A stretch of 64,000 nucleotides of DNA from Ailanthus altissimus (lineage: Eukaryota > Streptophyta > Magnoliopsida > Sapindales > Simaroubaceae), in contig OX327704.1 of the NCBI GenBank assembly GCA_946807835.1, positions 5,270,001 through 5,334,000 of the forward strand, read 5' to 3'. The translations under genes and the position numbers were made by a program. Positions 44,711-57,061 of this stretch are shown here, piece after piece. The notes below the pieces were generated by a model. The model was not told the DNA's origin and made no database searches. It saw nothing but the letters and a program-made list of their open reading frames with translations. The stretch's first letter is position 1. Each line of letters starts with the position of its first letter.

Positions 44711-47700
44711 GGGAATGTTTTAGAAATGGCCTAAAATTTTAATTACTTATTTGTTTTAGCCACCATTTGTAGTATTCTTTATAGCCAAATAAATCGTAAA
44801 CAGATATATTTGTCCTTAAATATATAATATAGTGAAAAACTAAAAATTTGAACATTAAATCTAACAAATCCAAATTTAATTTAAGTCAGCTCATCTCTAA
44901 AAATACAATTTAATATTCAAATTTCAAAATAAGTAGATTTGAAATTATAAAACATCTATAAAAGGTAAGATTGTGTTATGTTATATATTTCTCATATTTA
45001 TGCAAATGATGTTAGATTTGTTAGAAATTATATTTATTTTGAAATGAATACATGAAAATACATTTATAGTACATAATGGTGAAGTTTGGAAGAGAAATGA
45101 GATGAATAGGGAGATAAATGAGGTGAAGAGGAGAAAAAACTGCAAAAAATGGGCTTAAGTTGCTTCGCAGGATCAGATTCGCAGCCACGAACATGCCACA
45201 AATTGATTTGCAAGGCCTCAATCATGAGTCCATGAATGAGGTCTCATGAATCATTTTGTAGGCACATTCACAGACCAACGAATGAGCCCGCGAAACAATT
45301 TCATTTCATGTGTATCATGTTGCAATTTTGTGGTCTTTTACCGATTTATGTTTTTTAAACAATTTTGATAGTTTTGTAATAATATCTTTTTTGTTGTAGG
45401 TCCCATGGGGTATAACACAATTTTTGTTTGTTCCTGAGATAGTGAAAGAGCTTGAGTGATGGAGAAGAGAGTTATAGTACTATAGTAACTTCGAGATTTC
45501 GATTCCGAAAGATGTTAAATATAAAGATCTTTTAAATATTGTGTGTTATTTCATTGGAGTTGATAATGTAGAGTATAAAGTGACTTTAAAAATTAAAATT
45601 GATGCAACAAGGTTTAAGTTAAAATTAATTAAGATTATAAATAGTAGCGATGTCAGATTATTTTTGGAGGCCAACAGAATACCACCAGTGGTTCCCTTAA
45701 ACACATCAGATAACTATCATCAATATTCCTCTATAAGGTTTAGTGAAGACTCCACTTATACGCACTATGATAGTGGGACAATTGAGATGTTGATGGTTAT
45801 GGAAACATTAGTAATGTAGAAGAATGTGCCAGTTTGGATTATTTACCCAAATGCGAATGTTGTTATGTTTCAACATGCTCTCTTAATGTTGAAGATGGAA
45901 GAGTATATTGTGAAGCTTAATATCCCTATACATTTCTTCCTTCAATCAAACTTAGATATATATGATAAGATCTTGTCTAGTAAAATTGGAGATGTATTTA
46001 TTTGAAAGGTAGTTTCTAAGAAAGATGAATTGTGCCATGTTATTTTTGTGATAGTGCTTAAGGGTAATTAGTTTCAGAGTCTTAAGGTCGACAAAAGATA
46101 GTTTTAAGAAAACAATTTGATGATGATAGATGCAAATAGCAATTACATGCATTAAGATTAATATAAGGTAGTTTAGAGGCTTCATTTAGATTACTTTCTG
46201 CATACTGCCAGAACGATTGCAATCACATTAAATATTTCTTTTTTATGCTTGGCCATACCTTAGAGGATTCTAGTCATCCATCCGGCTAGTTATTGCAGTT
46301 GATGGTATATTTTTGAAATGTGTGTACTTAGGTACAATGTTTATGGTGATTTGTAATGATGGAACAATCAAATTTTTCCACTAACATGGGGCATTGTTGA
46401 TTCAGAAAATGATGCTTTCTAGTCATAGTTTATAGCCAAACTCTGATAAGTTCTTGGTGATCTTGAGAATCTTGTGTTTGTATCCGATTAATATGCTAGT
46501 ATCGAGAAGGCCATTTGAGAGGTATTTTCTAATGTATATTATAGGGTATGCATCTATAACTTGAAAAGTAATTTATGCACAAGATATAAGATACTATCAA
46601 ATAAGAGAAACAAATAAGGATACCTGACTTCCTAATTTGTTGTTACAAAGGTGTATTACCTAGTTGACTTTGAAAGTAAATTAATAAGATGTGGAAAATG
46701 AAATCGAAGGTAACAAGATACTTGGAGGAGGGTGTTGGTTTTTTCAACATTGTAGAGAGCATTAATATTGTAGAGAGCATTCAAAAGATATGATATCATA
46801 ACCATCAACATTGTAAAGAGCATTAATATTGTTACAAAGAATGTCTGTAGCCTTACTGTGACTGCCTTTGTTGAGTGGATTCAAGAGTTAATGCAAAGAT
46901 GGTTTGTCGAGAGATGGAATGCTGGAAAAAATGACAAATAATCTGACAGATTAGGCCTATAGAAGGTTTAGAAGTATAATGATGAGTCCACCTATATGAC
47001 AGTGCACTTGGTAGATTAATCTCACTTTGTCGTGAGCATCTCAGAGAAGTCATGATCTTGCCAAAAGTTTAATTTTTAGCAACTGCCATATGTCTATGCT
47101 ATTGCAGTTTACAGATAGACCAAATTGTAGTATTAAACTCTTTGTTCACCCTATTGTACGAGTGAATTTTATTGTATGCATACGGAAAACTAGTAAATTT
47201 GGTTGGCCACCCATTAGATTAAATTATTCCAAAAGAGTTTAGAGCTATTGACATCCAACCACCTATAGCACGTTATCAATCTCAAAGACGTCAACTTCCT
47301 ATGCACATGCCACGTAGCCTATAAAAATAAGTTCGCAACATCCAATATTCGTTGGTCTTCATATGCTATAAAGCATCCGTAAAACTCAACAACACAGATG
47401 ATGGCAGGCTATCGCTTTAATTGCCTTTTACACTTAGTTCTCTCCCCCTAAAAAAGGTCATTTTGGCCAGATTTTCATGCTTTTTTCATTATTCCAATTT
47501 ATATTTCATGTATAATTCATCTATTTGACTTATTTCTAACTCAAAATGCAATTTCTAACTCATTTATAACACAAATTAAAATTTGAAAAAATAATTACCA
47601 AGAATCGACCATTTTCAAAGTTTCAAGTGGTGAATATGCTCTGCAAACCCAAAAAAGGCCAATTTCATCTATAACACAAATCACTACATAATGCAATCTT

Positions 47701-47912
47701 CTAAATCTTTAATTTAACCGAATTTTTGTTAAGAAAATTATGTATTTTAGAGAAAGAGAGAATGTGTTGAGTAAAGAGAGAGTTGTTAAAATTATTTTTG
47801 GCTAAGGGCGTATAATGGTCCAAATTCTTACTTTTGGCTACTAAAGAATACTCAATTAAAAGTAGGCTAAAAAAATATTAAAGGGTTATTTCTAAAAAAA
47901 ATTATTTTTTAA
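44711..47912 (+). mobile_element. Mutator-like element (MULE), decayed
   Basis: Ends carry related inverted sequences: TTTTAGAAAT at the left outer end, then AGTATTCTTTATAGCCAAA (44771-44789), against the reverse complement of 47833-47896 (TTTTAGAAAT, then AGTATTCTTTAGTAGCCAAA). The interior holds a transposase pseudogene. The outermost bases and target duplication are uncertain. Long imperfect TIRs of about 80 bases plus a transposase define a MULE. Confidence 0.7.
45541..47430 (+). pseudogene. MULE transposase pseudogene
   Basis: A 92-codon open piece (45541-45819) is followed by a broken reading. The MULE core is at 46,300-46,500: a VDG-like catalytic region near 46,300, then WGIVDSENDAF near 46,390-46,420 and LGDLENLVFVSD near 46,450-46,490 with a catalytic Asp. 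Further on are VCIYNLKSNLCTRYK (46,545-46,590), VTAFVEWIQELMQRWFVERW (46,858-46,917) and a SWIM zinc-finger-like region near 47,070-47,110. Stops occur every 20-40 codons. The layout (N-terminal domain, MULE core, SWIM finger) is the full family order. It is non-functional. Confidence 0.82.
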
Positions 47913-48107
47913 AGGAAAATAGAAAGATAGTGTTAAGGGTAATTTTATAATTTTTTAGAATGTGTAAATTAAAATAATACTTTTTAATTTTAAATATAAT
48001 TTTAATTATAATTATAGTTTCATATTAATTGAAATTGCATCTAATGTAATTGTGATTATAATTGTAATTCATTGCTAGAAATTTGAGCTTCATTGGCACC
48101 ATTCTAC
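47913..48107. other. AT-rich spacer
   Basis: A/T-rich sequence with an ATTATAATTATAG-like palindromic run near 48,010. Nothing recognised. Confidence 0.4.
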
Positions 48108-48360
48108 TAACACCTTTTTAAATAGTGTCAGTGAAGATACTTTTATGATTGATATGATATAATTGTGTCAGGCTCACTGACACTTCTTTAAAGTGTAAAG
48201 TGTCAATGAAATGTTATACTATAGTATCAGAAACATAAAGTGTCAGTGAATTATTGATATTATAGTATCAGAAGCATGAAGTGTTAGTGAATTATTGATA
48301 TTATAGTATCAAAAGCAAAAAGTGACAGTGAATTACTGATACAATAGTATCAAAGATCTA
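48108..48360 (+). repeat. 41-bp tandem repeat with AAGTGTCAGTGAA core
   Basis: GTATCA words at 48224, 48265, 48306 and 48347 give an exact 41-base period, with degenerate related units upstream (48121-48220). A perfect small inverted pair (CACTGACACTT / AAGTGTCAATG) lies at 48175-48209. Such words are common in subterminal regions of CACTA transposons, so this may be a CACTA remnant; no transposase is visible. Confidence 0.75.
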
Positions 48361-48576
48361 AAACAAAGTAATGTTGATTAAAAAAAAAGAGAAGAAATTT
48401 AAGACTTCAAATAAGTATATTCTTATATTATTTTTTTAATGAAGATATATTAACTTAAATTTTTAACACAAATTTAGAGCTATTAATTACATGAAAATTA
48501 ATAATTAAAATTAAGAAAAATATCAACTTATCAATTTTATCTATTATTAAAAGAGAAACGACGGATGACTGAAAAT

Positions 48577-48996
48577 GACAAACACAACCCAATTTTAAAA
48601 TAAATGATAATGCACATCTATTCGTTATTTTTTTTCCATCAAAATTTTAAGGGATATGGGTATTTTTGTAACTTTATTCAATAGAAACATGAGACACAAT
48701 TTTAGTAACTGTCAACACCAATCAAAAGTCGATCAACGTTCAGCTAGTTAATACTAGCCAACAGTTAGTCAACGTTGATAAAGTTTTAGTCAATGTTTAG
48801 TCAACACTAATTAATAATCAATCAACGTTGGTCAATGATCAAACAATGTTGGTTAACATCCATCCAATTTAGTTTTATGGTGAATATTAATGAGTCATTT
48901 AATAAGGTCAATAATGGTCGAGTGAAATTTTAAAGAAAATAAGTAATGAATGAAAATTTATTTGTCATTCTTTTCAAAATAAGGGTGAGTTTGTTA
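48577..48996. mobile_element. MITE-like unit with GTCAACGTT-rich interior
   Basis: Left end GACAAACACAACCCAATTTT and right end, reverse-complemented, AACAAACTCACCCTTATTTT, form imperfect inverted repeats about 30 bases long. The interior (48715-48860) repeats a GTCAACGTTG word about ten times in degenerate form and on both strands. No coding capacity. Confidence 0.5.
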
Positions 48997-49325
48997 TTTT
49001 TACTATACTAAAAAGTACATCCATATTTATCCCATTATTGAATTATAGAAAATTAATAACCAAAATTTTGTTGAACTTTAAAATTAACCATTATTGATCA
49101 TGAACTCGTTTTCGTTGTTGCGCAACAGTCTTTGCTTGGCCACGCATGCAGCTTCTCGTGGCCACTGGGCTTAATGGAGGCGAAAAAAAAGATTAACTCA
49201 GGAGAGACTATGATACCATATAGAGATTTGAGAGAAGAAAAAAAATTGCACTATTTATATTCTTATTGACGAATGCTTGAATATTTATAGAGTTTACAAT
49301 AAACCAAACTAGGAAAAAGGTAAAC
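48997..49325. other. Spacer
   Basis: No gene recognised. A locally GC-rich patch (TGGCCACGCATGCAGC near 49,137) is isolated. Confidence 0.4.
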
Positions 49326-50747
49326 TGTTGTGCGATTTCTATATGAAGCGCTATCGAGAACAAGTAATATAGAGTGAATAGAGTGTTGATCCCATGAGGA
49401 ATTTATTGTATTTATAACCAATTACTAAAATTGTGTCCTCTCGCTTTTATCTAAAAAATTGATTTGATTTTTTATTTTTTTATTTGTTTGATTAAAATTA
49501 AATTAAAAATTATCTACATTACGAACCATAATTAAACAACATATTTGAATATATATGGTGTAGATTTAGGACTAGAGCTATCACTTAATATGATTTTCCA
49601 ATTATTAGTTCTTTGATTATTAATTCCTCAATTCAATTATTGATCACAACATGGATCATCACAAGCTCCTTCCGATGGTCAAGTGATTATACCAAAATCT
49701 ATAAATTACCTATATTCATATGATAATCAAATAGATCAAGATTCATTAAACACAAGTTGTATTAACCATACATGTCATCTAAGTATATTCCTATCCTAAA
49801 TCGAAACTCACAAATGCTACTTTGTTATCATGTATCAATTTGTCATGGGCTTAACAATTAAATTCTTTTTCCAAGTTTATTTAATTGTTACCAAATCATT
49901 TAATATATGGCCAGTATATCAAAAGCATTAAGATCCAACAAGTTGAATAAGAATTGAATTCATAATAATCGGATCCAACAAATCAGTCCATCATATTAAG
50001 ATCAAAACTATAATCCTAAAAATTAAACTTAAATTAACATGATAATAATGTCAAGATCAAATACAAATATAGACATAATATAAACAGATCAAATTAGATC
50101 AAACCAATAATGATTGAAGCAAATAAATTTCAAGATTAAGGATTGATCAAGGATTGCTCCTCTAAAATGATCTTGATTAGGTTAATCTTGTGTAATCTCT
50201 CTACTAAATGTGTTTGATTGTTGTTTTTAGTGTTGGATTGTCAATTTTGGATTTGTTTTGGGTTACGAAGGTGTTAGAGTTAAGAGAATTCGAGGTGTTT
50301 AGATAGGAGGTTCGAAATTCTATTTAGGGGAAAAAATGCAAGTATTTATAATTTTAGCCAACGTTGGCTCTAACACTAAGGCTTTACGTTAATGAACACT
50401 GGGGCGTTCTCGGGGCTGTAGCATTACTGTTATGGCGCTGGGGCATTGATCTAGATCTAATTTTTTCCCTAGCATTGACATCCATCAAACGCTGGGGCAT
50501 TCATATTAAATGTATGAACACTGAGGTGTTCCTCACCAATTTTACATTCTTTGCATTTTGGTCCCCATTTTGCTAAGTTACTATAGCAAATTATATTTTT
50601 GCCTCCAAATCATTGGATTTTCTTCCCTATATGCTCTATTAATTTTCATTCTCATTCCATTATGATTAAAACTTGTAAAAACAACAATTAATGCATAAAT
50701 AACTCTGAATTTACCACAAAAAAAAACAATTATTAAGATAAGTGTCA
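49326..50747 (-). mobile_element. Probable Athila-type solo LTR
   Basis: On the + strand it begins TGTTGTGCGATTTCTATATG and ends AAGTGTCA, so the ends are TG...CA on the - strand reading. GAGTGTTGATCCCATGAGG at 49380 parallels the Athila LTR word GAGGTGTCGATCCTATAAGG at 24789. No internal sequence follows on either side. The flanks TAAAC and TAATA do not match well, so either the ends or the solo status could be wrong. Confidence 0.6.
50385..50540. repeat. GC-rich near-palindromic words in solo LTR
   Basis: Four copies of an AACGCTGGGGCATTC-type word (50395, 50442, 50487, 50518) in otherwise AT-rich sequence. The same word family forms the minisatellite at 8204-8360 in a Copia leader. Confidence 0.6.
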
Positions 50748-51411
50748 TAATATGTATCTAAATTATACTCACCATAAAGCTAAAAGAGAAATAAACCTAA
50801 TATGAAGAAACTAAAACATAAAAAATAAACCTAATAGGAATAAATCAAAATAAGAAAAAGATAAACCTAAAAAGAGAAATATACCTAATAGGTTAAAAAG
50901 CCAAAAAGGTAATTTCTATAACAAAATAAATTTAAATTAAATTAAATCTTTTGATTTCTTTCATCATCAAGTTCATGTATATGACCAAATATGGTATATA
51001 AATTTAAGGTATTTCTCAATTTAATCTATAAATCATGATTTACAAGGTATAAAGTTGCACTAAGTAAAATATAAACATAAAGATTCGACTAAAGATTACT
51101 TAGGGAAAAACTTTGCCTAAAAAAGAGTAAAGTCGTGTAACTAAGTTAAGAGAGAAATATAAATCCAATTAAAATCCTTTTAACCCTTAAAGAGTTTTTT
51201 TAAAATAGAAATGCTCAATTACTTATTTATCGATATAAGTAATTAACCAATATTTTACTTAGAATTTGACAATATACTTCTTTTTTATACAAAATTTGCT
51301 TTTTTTTTTTTTAACTAGGATAAAATTTATTAAATAATCAACTTTCTAGAAGAATTAAGAGTCAAGAAGAGAGTTTTAATGGAATACAAATAATTACCTA
51401 GAAGAGCCACC
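50748..51411. other. AT-rich spacer with short ATAAACCTAATAGG repeats
   Basis: Words at 50789, 50826, 50862 and 50879 are imperfect repeats of about 36 bases. Nothing else recognised. Confidence 0.45.
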
Positions 51412-51892
51412 CCTATAGGGATGGCAAAACCCGAATTCAAATTTTGCTCAACTTTGATCCAGATTCAAATTTTTTGTATAAACCCAAAACTCAAGTCTTT
51501 TTAAGTCAAGCCGAATTTGAGTTTAAATCCAGTTTTTTAAAGTTTGTTTTCGATCTTCTTTTTCATTTTTAAAGTTAAATTTGAACTTTTAGAATATTTA
51601 TTTTGTAAAGCAATTATTAAATTCACATATATATATCTATTAAATATTAAGAATTTTAAGAATTAATTTAGGACTTTTCTTTTAAAAAAATAAAACCGGG
51701 GTTTCGGCTTAAATTTCTTGAATCCAACAAAAATTTGAATTTAGCCAAAATCCAAATTACCCAAAAATATCAGATACCAAATCTATAAAAGAAATTCAAA
51801 TTTTTCGAGTCTGGTCAAATTCGGGTTAGGCTGAGTTTCTAAGATTTTTAGATCCTAACAAAGTATCCATTGCCTACTGTCCCATCCCAATA
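51412..51892. mobile_element. Putative hAT-type non-autonomous element
   Basis: Left end TATAGGGATGGCAAAACCCG; the right end reverse-complemented reads GGGATGGGACAGTAGGCAA. The interior has CCCGAATTC / AAATTCGGGTT inverted words. This layout is common for small hAT relatives in plants. No target duplication seen. Confidence 0.4.
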
Positions 51893-53039
51893 AAAGGCAT
51901 CATTCACTCACTTTTAGCGCTTTTTCTTTTGAACTATATTCAAATTACAACAACCCACACACGTTTTACAATATCCCCAATACCCAAAAAAAGTCCTAAA
52001 AATTATATAAATTATTTAAAAGGCAAGTTTTCTCAAATTTCTAATAGAAATTCTTATGGCCTAAAACTCTAACTTTCATACATACTCAAAACAAACACCA
52101 AATCACTCATAACAGTATTTTTACACCTTCCTTGAACGTGTTTTCCTATTCATTATATCTATCAAGCTTAAGATTGAATTTATTCAATTAAAAGTTCTTT
52201 AATCAAAGACTATAAGGGTAAATTTGTAATATTAAACCTCTTGAACTCCAAAGAGCATAATCGGCCTTACCCCTAAACTCAATTGAAAATTTTAATAATG
52301 GCATTAATTCGAAGCTAATGAGTGATAAAAGATTGATCTCTGTAGAAAATAAGTGCAATATTAGTTGAAAGAAGAGAATCCAATGGTACGGGGACTCAAT
52401 CCACAAGTTGAAAATATGAATGGACAGAAAATGTTTAAACTAAAAGTTAAAAGGATTATAGTCCATCTAATAAGGGTTAAACTGTCAAAGTTAAAAACTA
52501 ATAACAGCCGAGTCAGTTATTAAAGAATAAAATCATAATTATACGAGAAATTGCCACTAAATAATCCTATTTTTATATATTTATTTATTATTATTATTAT
52601 CATGGACACCTTCGAAGTAAGGTTTAATATCAAAAATATCAACGAGTTTAAAAAAATAGACAATAATATTCAATTGTCAAAGAATCTTTTGTCAAAGTTA
52701 ACATATTCTATGTCAGAGGGCATGAAATGACTCAACTGCACCTAATAATAAAATTAACTTGGTAATCATACCCTTTTATATGATAACTTTTTTATGTTTT
52801 ATTTAATTATTTTTTCTAAATGATGATATAAATTATCTTGAATTATCCTTAAGAGGTTTGATTGCTTCCCAATTGTATTGCCACCCAATACAATGGTAGA
52901 ATTGATCAAAACCAAAGTAAGAAGTTGAACATCTACAATAACTATACGAAGTCCTTCCATTCTACCATTTCCACTACTTTTAGTGTTGAAGATTTTGTGA
53001 TTCAACAATCTTATTTGAACAAGAATTGAGATGAATTTC
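51893..53039. other. AT-rich intergenic DNA
   Basis: No gene recognised. The - strand shows weak protein-like character at 52799-53041, but I cannot assign it. The rest is simple AT-rich sequence. Confidence 0.4.
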
Positions 53040-53778
53040 AAATAGGACAGTCACAAGAAGTTTAGAACGTATGGGACATATATGAAGAAGTCTAGGACGT
53101 GTGGGATACGAAGAAAGAAGCAAAACAAGACTCGAAGATGCGAAGGAAGCAAAAAAAATATGTATATGAGGTACCAGAGCTGATCGTCGTGGTGCCCAGA
53201 TCAGAAGCTTAATGCCGCGGCGCTAGAGTAGGGAAATTTTTGTTTTTAATCCAAATTTTAACTTTTTAGAAGTTTTGGACTTCCAATACAAGTAGACTCT
53301 TACTCCAATAAGGAATAGAGTTAGTAAGCACGAAATAACCCCTATATAAACACTTGTAAACCTTTTAGTTGAGATCAAGTATTAAGAAAGACTTTAAGAG
53401 AATTGAAGAACTGGGTAGACACTAAGTGCTTGTGTGCGCTAGGGTGGAACCATTGTTTGGGTGTTCATTGTTCATGGTAGATCAATGGTACACTAAACAT
53501 TAGGTCCTTTTGAGGGTTCTTCATTGGGTTTTCTTTGTAAAATCTCTAGTGAGTTAATAAGAGAGCCTAGGATCCTTGGATCCACCGTGGACGTAGGCAA
53601 TTAGCCGAACCACATAAGATTATGTTGTACTATTTTATATTCTGCTTTGAATTCTTGCTATTTTGCTTGATATACAAGTTATTTCGCTATACTTAGAGGT
53701 TAGGGTTCAAGGTTGAACTTGGGTTCTTCACTTTAACTTAATCTCAAGAGGGAGAAGGGCGATTCCTCCTTCAAAAAT
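53040..53778 (+). repeat. Probable 5' LTR of a third Copia element
   Basis: Lies directly before a primer site and gag. A TATATAAAC box at 53343 gives a promoter in a suitable place, with AGCACGAAATAACC before it and a GC-rich word (GCCGCGGCGC, 53213) in the U3 part. The left boundary is not determined, and the second LTR is not in the window. Unrelated to the 2.4-kb Copia LTR family. Confidence 0.5.
53343..53351 (+). promoter_or_regulatory. TATA box of third Copia LTR
   Basis: TATATAAAC about 430 bases before the primer site. Confidence 0.4.
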
Positions 53779-53792
53779 TAGTATCAAAGTTA
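53779..53792 (+). other. Primer-binding site of third Copia element
   Basis: TAGTATCAAAGTTA is one base from TGGTATCA at its start and resembles the tRNA-Met site. It lies about 35 bases before the gag ATG. Confidence 0.6.
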
Positions 53793-53826
53793 AGGTTCGA
53801 TAATACACACTTGAGGTATTTAAACC

Positions 53827-54487
53827 ATGGCTGCAATCAAGCAAGAAATAGAGAAGTTCAATGGGATGAATGACTTCAATCTTTGGAGGAAGAAGGTTAG
53901 GGCTTTACTAGTGAAGGAAGGGCTAAACTCAGCTTTGGAGGAAACCAGCTCCTTAACTAGAGAAGGGACGACAACTTTAAAGTTCGGGTAGAAAGATTGG
54001 GATACGATTCAGAAAATGGCTCACAGTATCATAATCCTAGCGTTGAGCGACGAAGTATTATGGGAAATTGGTGATGAAGAAACTTCTTTAGGGCTATGGA
54101 AGAGACTCAAGGCATTATACATGAAGAAATCTCTTATAAATAGACTCCTTGTGAAGAAAAAATTGCATCAGCTAATAATGCATGAGAGATCTTCATTGAG
54201 GGCTCACATTGACGAGTTCAACAAGATCATCATAAGTCTTGAGCAATTGGGCATCAAGACTAAGGATGAAGACAAGGCCATAATCTTGTTAAATTCATTG
54301 CCAAAGAGTTATGAGATCTTTCTGGATACGCTGCTATATAGTAAGGAGTCTTTAACGATGAATGATGTCAAGGCATCATTGAACGCAAAAGAATTGACAA
54401 AGAGATATGAGTTTGAGAGTGGAGCAGCATTGCTTACACAAGAGAAGAAGAGCAACCAATTAAGGAGGAGATCTAAAAAGTGTTTCC
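53827..54487 (+). pseudogene. gag: Third Copia element gag, truncated
   Basis: ATG at 53827 gives MAAIKQEIEKFNGMNDFNLW, a plant Copia gag start. One TAG at 53989 breaks the frame; the rest to 54487 is open. The UBN2-type gag core shows LWKRLKALYMKKSLINRLLV, then ILLNSLPKSYEIFLDTLLY and an ELTKRYEFESG segment. The reading stops exactly where the zinc knuckle should begin (KKCF at about 54,475-54,486): the following sequence is LTR-like and unrelated. Only one stop in 220 codons makes this one of the best-kept coding regions in the window. Confidence 0.82.
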
Positions 54488-57061
54488 TGACAAGACCCTC
54501 CCCAAGACCCTCTACTGTAGATCTCAGCGGCCCTGTCGGGCACCCGACGGAAGTTCCTCAAAATGTAACTTAGTAAGTTAAGAAATTTTGTGAAGCGAAC
54601 TCCTTTTTAGTTCTTGCTATTACTGAGAAAACCTTGAAATATACATGGAAATGACTTTTAAATTTTTTTTAAAAAGGGCTAGAGTTTCCCTTGTTTTTTT
54701 TTAAAAAATCCAATATAAAACCTGCAAAGAAATTTCACTCCTATTCAGACACTTCTCAATACTACCAAATAGGACCTCTGGTCCTTTCCAAAATTAATCC
54801 AACTCAACTCAATAATTTCATATCACAAAACGAGCACACTCATAAAAAGTAAAAACTATCATCATAATATCGAAATCTCTTCTTGTTAGTTCAAAATATA
54901 CATACAAATACACATGCCTATAACTATTATACAGAAAGTAAAAATGGTGCTATTTAGCACATTTACATTTACAAAAATAATCTTCAAATTTGGCCCATTA
55001 TTCAGTTGTAAGAGAATCAGCAGCTTGCGTACCGAGACCTGCATCTAGAGAGGGGGTTTAGAAAATATAAAACACAAAACGAGTGAGCTAAAGGAGCTTA
55101 GTGAGTGCATTTAAGATTTCAAATAAAATAAAATTATGCATAGATAATAATTCTAAAAAACATGCATAAATCATGCTTCTAAAACTTATATAAAGCTGTA
55201 AAATAGTTTCTAACATCATATGCCGATGAAATCCTGCCGAGCGGGTTTTATTTACATATTTGGAAAACTATATCCAAGATCTGTAAAACATAATAACTAG
55301 CATGTGCATATAAATGCATAATATGGGATCGGTAGATCAAAAAATATTAAAGCCCTCGCTCAGCCATTTTCTTTCTAAACTGTACCAATGGTAACCTTAA
55401 AGCTTTATACTCACGCAGCGACTCAACTAGCACTGCACACATGAGTAGGTCACAGGGCGCCTCAACTATCAGCACCCACAGTGACATCTCAAGACATCTT
55501 ACTAATTATGTAGTAGAATCCTACATCGCCTACATATAGCGAGATAATACCCCGTACACATAGAGCGACTCACATGACTCGATAACTCGACTTCTCGGAG
55601 TTAGTGACACCCCCCCAAAAAAACTTGCCCATGTGTACGAGATATACCAACTAGATCATAAACAATTACCACCACTATAATCTAAGGGTACCAATGGCCT
55701 TTTGAAACTAATGTAATAGTTTTAAAACTGTTTCTTAAACCGAACATGTAAAAGTATATCTATGGATATATATCAAAATCATAAATCATGTTTATGCATT
55801 AAAAGCACATAAAATATGCAATTTCATTATGCAGAAACATAATAAATGAAAGATAAATAAAATGACAGGTTTTCACTCATAATTGCTCTGAGCTCAATTT
55901 TGCTCCAAATTTTTACTCCCGTTACCGGTCTCGATTTTCTTCACCTACACGCCATAAATGACATTTAAAACTAATTCAAACACTAGAGTCTCATTTAACT
56001 ACTAAACGCCCTAATCAGCATACAAAGCCCGGATGGATACTACTTTTCGATTTTCATTTACGGAGTCATTTAATCTAATTTAACTCACCATCCAACGCCC
56101 TAAAAATTTCTTAACACCCTATAACTTTGGTTGGACATAATTGCCCTTCACCTTATCCAAAATGGACAATTATGTCCCCTTTTCTTCATTTTTAATTTTT
56201 TCATCAATCATATACATTCAATATACATAAAGCACCAGTTATACACAACCACTCAACCAAAACATAACTCAACCCTAACTTCCCTAAAGTGGCAGAATTT
56301 CACCCTATATTTCAACACATTTTTTTTTCTTAATTTCTTGTTCTAATTGCATCAAAATCAAGCCAACTTCATTCTAATGCCCTAATTACAACCAATTGAA
56401 GTCTCTACATCAAAATCACCAAAAACCCTCATTCTTACCTTGTCCATTTCTTCAATTTGATGACTCCTTTAAGCTCCACACTAGAATTCAACTCAATCTA
56501 AACCAAGAATACACACAAGAACATCAATTAAAGAAATCTTGAAAGTTCTTATATCATCCTTACAAAATAATGCTTTTCTTACCTCTTTTTCTTGGATTTT
56601 CACTAATGGATGCTTCAATTAAGCTTAGAAACTTATACTTGACCTTATTATAGCTTGATTAAACATGAAAAATCATGAAAAAAAAATTAATTTTCACTGT
56701 AGCAGCACCACTCTTTCTTGCATGAATTTTGTTTCTCTTTTGCTCTAAGTGTTATACTTTAATCTCTTGGAATTTTTACACACTTCTACTATATATATAG
56801 TGCTCATTCAATTGACCAATTTGTGCCTCAACTTACTCTATCCACCTGTGTTGGCGGTGCAATTCACCGCCCCACTGTTTAACGGTGGCCGCCGCTACTC
56901 TCCACCATTTTTTACCCTTTTCTAGTCTTTTTTTTATCAAAAATGATTCCATCACTGTGTAGATCAAGAAAAATGGAGTCCAATGATGTATATTTGATAA
57001 GTTTTTTTTGTCGGCGTGTCGCCCAAAAAGGGTTGCTAGCGGCCGGCCAGTCGTCGTTTCC
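54488..57061 (-). mobile_element. LTR-like sequence, probably a Ty3/gypsy solo LTR
   Basis: About 2.6 kb without ORFs. The left end has a GC-rich CCCTGTCGGGCACCCGACGG segment. AACGAGTGAGCTAAAGGAGC near 55,079 is of a kind common in plant Ty3/gypsy LTRs. A GC-rich end (GGCCGGCCAGTCGTCG) closes it. TTTCC occurs just before 54488 and at 57057-57061 and could be a target duplication, but the terminal CA is not in place. Orientation is inferred from the layout of the ends. Confidence 0.45.

Noticed and set aside
52799..53041. 80-codon frame on the - strand
   Set aside because: Weak protein-like look but no motif. Possibly a host or element fragment; not enough to call.
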